DNA of 64,000 bases from an uncultured Myxococcales bacterium (GTDB lineage Bacteria; Myxococcota_A; Polyangia; Polyangiales; Polyangiaceae). Below are positions 61,482 to 64,000 of this stretch, piece after piece; position 1 is the stretch's first letter, and every line of letters begins with the position of its first letter. Where the stretch lies: positions 1 to 64,000 of the forward strand of contig CALMUT010000149.1 in NCBI GenBank assembly GCA_937872925.1. Direction: 5' to 3'. The position numbers and the translations under genes were made by a program. The notes beneath the pieces are model-generated. The model ran no database searches. It saw only the letters and a list, made by a program, of their open reading frames with translations, and was not told where the DNA came from.

Positions 61482-62048
61482 ATGACTTCGCCCCAGCGCC
61501 ACCACCGCTACAGCTACGAGGAGTACCTCGCCTACGAGCAGGACTCCGGGCTCAAGCATGGTTTCGAGGACGGGGAGATCTTCGCGATGCCTGGCGGATC
61601 GCGGCGTCACAACGCGCTCGCTTTGCGGGTAGGAGCCGCAGTGGACGCGGGCCGACGCCCGGGATGCATTGCCTTTCAGTCGGACCAAAAGGTGCGGGTA
61701 CTGGCCACCGGCAAGGCCACGTATCCCGACGTGTCGCTGGTCTGCGCTCCCATCGAGGGTGACCCGGCCGATCCTTCCGGGAACACGGTCACCAATCCGA
61801 CGTTGCTGGTCGAGGTGTTGTCGCCGTCCACCGAAGAGGAGGACCGCGGCAACAAGTGGCGGCACTACCAACTCATCCCGTCGCTGCAGGAATACGTGCT
61901 CGTGAGCCAGGGGCCACCGCGTGTGGAGTACTTCCGCCGCCTGCCGACTGGCGGGTGGGAATATCACGACTTCTCAGAAGGCACAGTACGCCTCGAGAGC
62001 GGCGGCACGCTGGATCTCAGCGCCTTGTACGCCGACCTACCGGTGTGA
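61482..62048 (+). CDS. Uma2-family PD-(D/E)xK nuclease-fold protein
   Basis: A 188-residue protein beginning at ATG 61482, shorter than the raw open frame. It has the Uma2/DUF820 features: YSYEEYLAYEQDSGLKHGF, the active-site Asp in YPDVSLVC, the Glu in LLVEVLSPST, and the RGNKWRHYQLIPSLQEYVLV block. Members are a widespread set of putative endonucleases of unclear biology. It stands alone. Confidence 0.88.
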   Translation: MTSPQRHHRYSYEEYLAYEQDSGLKHGFEDGEIFAMPGGSRRHNALALRVGAAVDAGRRPGCIAFQSDQKVRVLATGKATYPDVSLVCAPIEGDPADPSGNTVTNPTLLVEVLSPSTEEEDRGNKWRHYQLIPSLQEYVLVSQGPPRVEYFRRLPTGGWEYHDFSEGTVRLESGGTLDLSALYADLPV

Positions 62049-62255
62049 ACGGCAACGTTGAGAGCTTGCCTGCCACCATTCGCGGTGCGTCGACGGTGGC
62101 TGCGCGCTCAGGGTCTGCCTGGATGCGTACCGCAGAACGCAACGCGTCGAATGCCGGCACCAAACACCGGTAGCGTTGCACGCATCCCCTTCAAGACGCC
62201 TGTTTGAGGGCGCCGCGTCGGCCCCGAGTGGCTTGCCAACGCGTCTCTTCTCAAC

Positions 62256-63572
62256 TCAGCGCGGGACAGTCATCTCCGCAAGCTCGTAGGCGCAGCGCGC
62301 CTGGGCAGAGAGGCTCTCAAGTGCCAGTTGCTTCTTCTCGGGCTTGGTGGATTGCAGCGTCACGCCGGCGCCATCAATCGTTACTTCGAAGCCGAGGGCA
62401 TTGGCGTGGCGCGCCGCGTGGGATCCGAGTGCCGCGGTGATCGCATTCGGGTGGCGCGGAGCAGGACGCGCAAGCAGCACGGTCAAGGAGCGCACGTACT
62501 GGTCCGACCAACCGGTGCGCACGGTGATCAAGACCGGGCGGTCGTGGAAAATGGCCTCCGTGTTCCAGCGACTCTGCGACGGCTGATGCGAGGTGAGCGC
62601 GTGCGGGGTTGTGCCCAACCAATAGGCGTCAAGCCAGGCGAAGGTCTCCTTCGGTCCGGCGCTGAACTCGCCACGGAGCGCAGCCGCCAGCTCCAGCATG
62701 GCCTGCTCGACACTGGGGATCACTGTTCGGAGCAGATACGCCGCGAGCAGGACCGGGATCGCCGGAATCACGAGGGCGCCCCACCTTGCGTACGCCTTTA
62801 AAGGCGACGCCGACCGGCTCACGGACAGCGCGGCGAGCAACTGTCGGCGCGCGGCGCGCTCGCGTTCGAGTTGCTGTTGCTGGACCTGACTCAAGGCAAG
62901 CTGGATCAGCTGACCCTTGTGACTCTGCGTCGCCACGACCACGTTGCGACAGTGACCACACGTGACAGCCGCTTCGCCGACTTGGAACTCCAGTGGCCCG
63001 CCACAGCTTCCGCACATGGCCGGGAGGAAGGCCTGGCTTCCATCGAACCAGTCTTGTCCGGACCGGGCGGCATTGCGTCGGCTGTGCCGCGTCACCACGC
63101 GGTAGCAGGCAAAAACTGCCGCGCCGGCCATCGCCACACCAAACAACGTCAGCACCGTCGCCGCGCCAACAACGCCAAGGTACACCGGCCAAGACAGCTC
63201 GTAGTCGTCCGACACGGACTGCGTGATCCCCTGAATCACCGACAGCGCGATGAGCGGCACGCAGAAAATGATGCCAAGCCCAATCACAAGCTTGATGCCC
63301 AGCGCGATCAGTTCTTGCCGGCGCGCCGCCCGCCGTCGGTATTCGGCGTCCTGTGCATGCGCGGCTTCCGCGCGTTTCGCCGACCAGATCGCTTCCGCAT
63401 AGGCACGCGCCTGCTGCCACCACTCGTGGGGCACCGGCCGCCACGCCGGGCAATATCCGCAATAGGTGTGTGGCGTGGTTGGATCGATGGGCAGTGCCGC
63501 GCCGCAACCCGCGCACGGCAACGAGGGAGCTTCATGCACCCGTGGCTGATTGTTATGGATTGCGCCGTGCAT
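62256..63572 (-). CDS. Zinc-ribbon membrane protein (third type)
   Basis: A 438-residue protein with two zinc-ribbon-like motifs: LPCAGCGAAL with YCGYC near the N-terminus and AMCGSCGGP with TCGHC near 190-210. Two pairs of transmembrane helices lie between and after these. The C-terminal 150 residues are soluble. The second ribbon resembles those of the paralogous pair at 21566-24300, but the helical repeat domain is missing. Function unknown. Confidence 0.62.
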   Translation of the reverse strand: MHGAIHNNQPRVHEAPSLPCAGCGAALPIDPTTPHTYCGYCPAWRPVPHEWWQQARAYAEAIWSAKRAEAAHAQDAEYRRRAARRQELIALGIKLVIGLGIIFCVPLIALSVIQGITQSVSDDYELSWPVYLGVVGAATVLTLFGVAMAGAAVFACYRVVTRHSRRNAARSGQDWFDGSQAFLPAMCGSCGGPLEFQVGEAAVTCGHCRNVVVATQSHKGQLIQLALSQVQQQQLERERAARRQLLAALSVSRSASPLKAYARWGALVIPAIPVLLAAYLLRTVIPSVEQAMLELAAALRGEFSAGPKETFAWLDAYWLGTTPHALTSHQPSQSRWNTEAIFHDRPVLITVRTGWSDQYVRSLTVLLARPAPRHPNAITAALGSHAARHANALGFEVTIDGAGVTLQSTKPEKKQLALESLSAQARCAYELAEMTVPR

Positions 63573-63648
63573 GCGTCAGACCGCCGTCAGTCCGATGATA
63601 GCGGGCTTAGCACTCTTTTCGAACCTACGCGCCACCGCCGCTCCGGCC

Positions 63649-63936
63649 TCAGCTGGGGCGGCTACGGTAGCGCGCGCTGGCGAAGTAGCCCGCGAAGAAG
63701 TCGATCAGCGCGCGCACGCGCGGCTCGTGGCGGAGCTTCTCGGTCGTGAGCAGGCAGATGTCGGCCTCGAACTTGATCGGTTGTGAAAAGCAACGGACCA
63801 GTGTCTCGTCCGCCGAGGCCACAAGATCGGACATCAGCGCGACGCCGGCGCCGCTGCGAAGGCCTGCGGTGCAGAGCGCGCTCGTCGACGCCGGCGTGGT
63901 CGGCGAGCCGGCGTGCCTGACGCGCCCGGGGACAGG
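63649..63936 (-). pseudogene. Remnant of a LysR-family regulator, C-terminal part
   Basis: The frame encodes about 96 residues ending in LRHEPRVRALIDFFAGYF, with AGLRSGAGVALMSDLV before it; these are the effector-domain end of LysR-type regulators. There is a TGA in frame at 63937-63939, and no other LysR sequence is visible in the 60 bases left in the window. Either the N-terminal part is lost or the gene is broken by a frameshift. A short internal ATG (63834) could express only the tail. Confidence 0.5.
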
Positions 63937-64000
63937 TCAAACCCCTCTATCCGTTGTTTGCGCTAGATCCCCCGCCGCCCAACATCGCGAGGGCCACGCC

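Overview
This window reads as a high-GC chromosome of a myxobacterium-like organism (Myxococcota, probably the Polyangiales side; this is inference from gene content, not from a marker gene). The signs are: two receptor-type Ser/Thr kinases of the bacterial eukaryote-like kind; about a dozen lipoproteins with a Gly/Ser/Ala-rich linker after the lipobox; two C-termini of MYXO-CTERM type (Cys near a hydrophobic segment and an Arg-rich tail); PEGA, golvesin-like, VCBS, RCC1 and MopE-type repeats; and AgmX/PglI-type TonB-like proteins. I see no rRNA, tRNA, CRISPR, prophage or intact insertion sequence.

Layout. 1-5.2 kb: FAD oxidoreductase, PEGA protein, rsmD, TonB-like protein, small lipoprotein, truA. 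5.3-16.1 kb: a serine-palmitoyltransferase-like enzyme and, 6 kb downstream, a tight run of a GNAT-like acyltransferase, an NAD-dependent epimerase-type reductase and a cytochrome P450. I read these as a bacterial ceramide pathway with a tailoring oxygenase. Between them lie a VCBS lipoprotein, a membrane pair, and a Ser/Thr kinase overlapping a golvesin-like MYXO-CTERM protein. 16.1-34.2 kb: ttcA, a large protein with a degenerate kinase-like C-terminus, a DUF4139 lipoprotein, paired zinc-ribbon membrane proteins, then mostly surface lipoproteins, a von Willebrand A protein, an HSL-type esterase and a cupin.

34.2-39.2 kb: an intergenic region with three separate tandem duplications, then a TetR regulator divergent from a thiamine-diphosphate enzyme and two SDR oxidoreductases. 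Two matching 14-base palindromic operators lie between and over the start of the regulator. 39.3-48.3 kb: a Lys-rich zinc-ribbon protein, a ferritin-like (DUF455)/ATP-grasp fusion, several lipoproteins, an OmpA-family lipoprotein and a second TonB-like protein.

48.4-58.9 kb is the most unusual part: eight minus-strand genes in tight array. In transcription order they are a Ser/Thr kinase, a TPR/PEGA-like membrane protein, an asparagine-synthetase homologue whose glutaminase cysteine is missing, an unknown protein, a cupin, a MopE-repeat lipoprotein, a methyltransferase-like protein and an aspartyl/asparaginyl beta-hydroxylase family enzyme. This looks like an undescribed signalling-coupled modification or biosynthetic locus. 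58.9-64 kb holds a formylglycine-generating-enzyme-like lipoprotein, a MYXO-CTERM protein, a MAPEG protein, a Uma2 nuclease-fold protein, a third zinc-ribbon membrane protein and a remnant of a LysR regulator.
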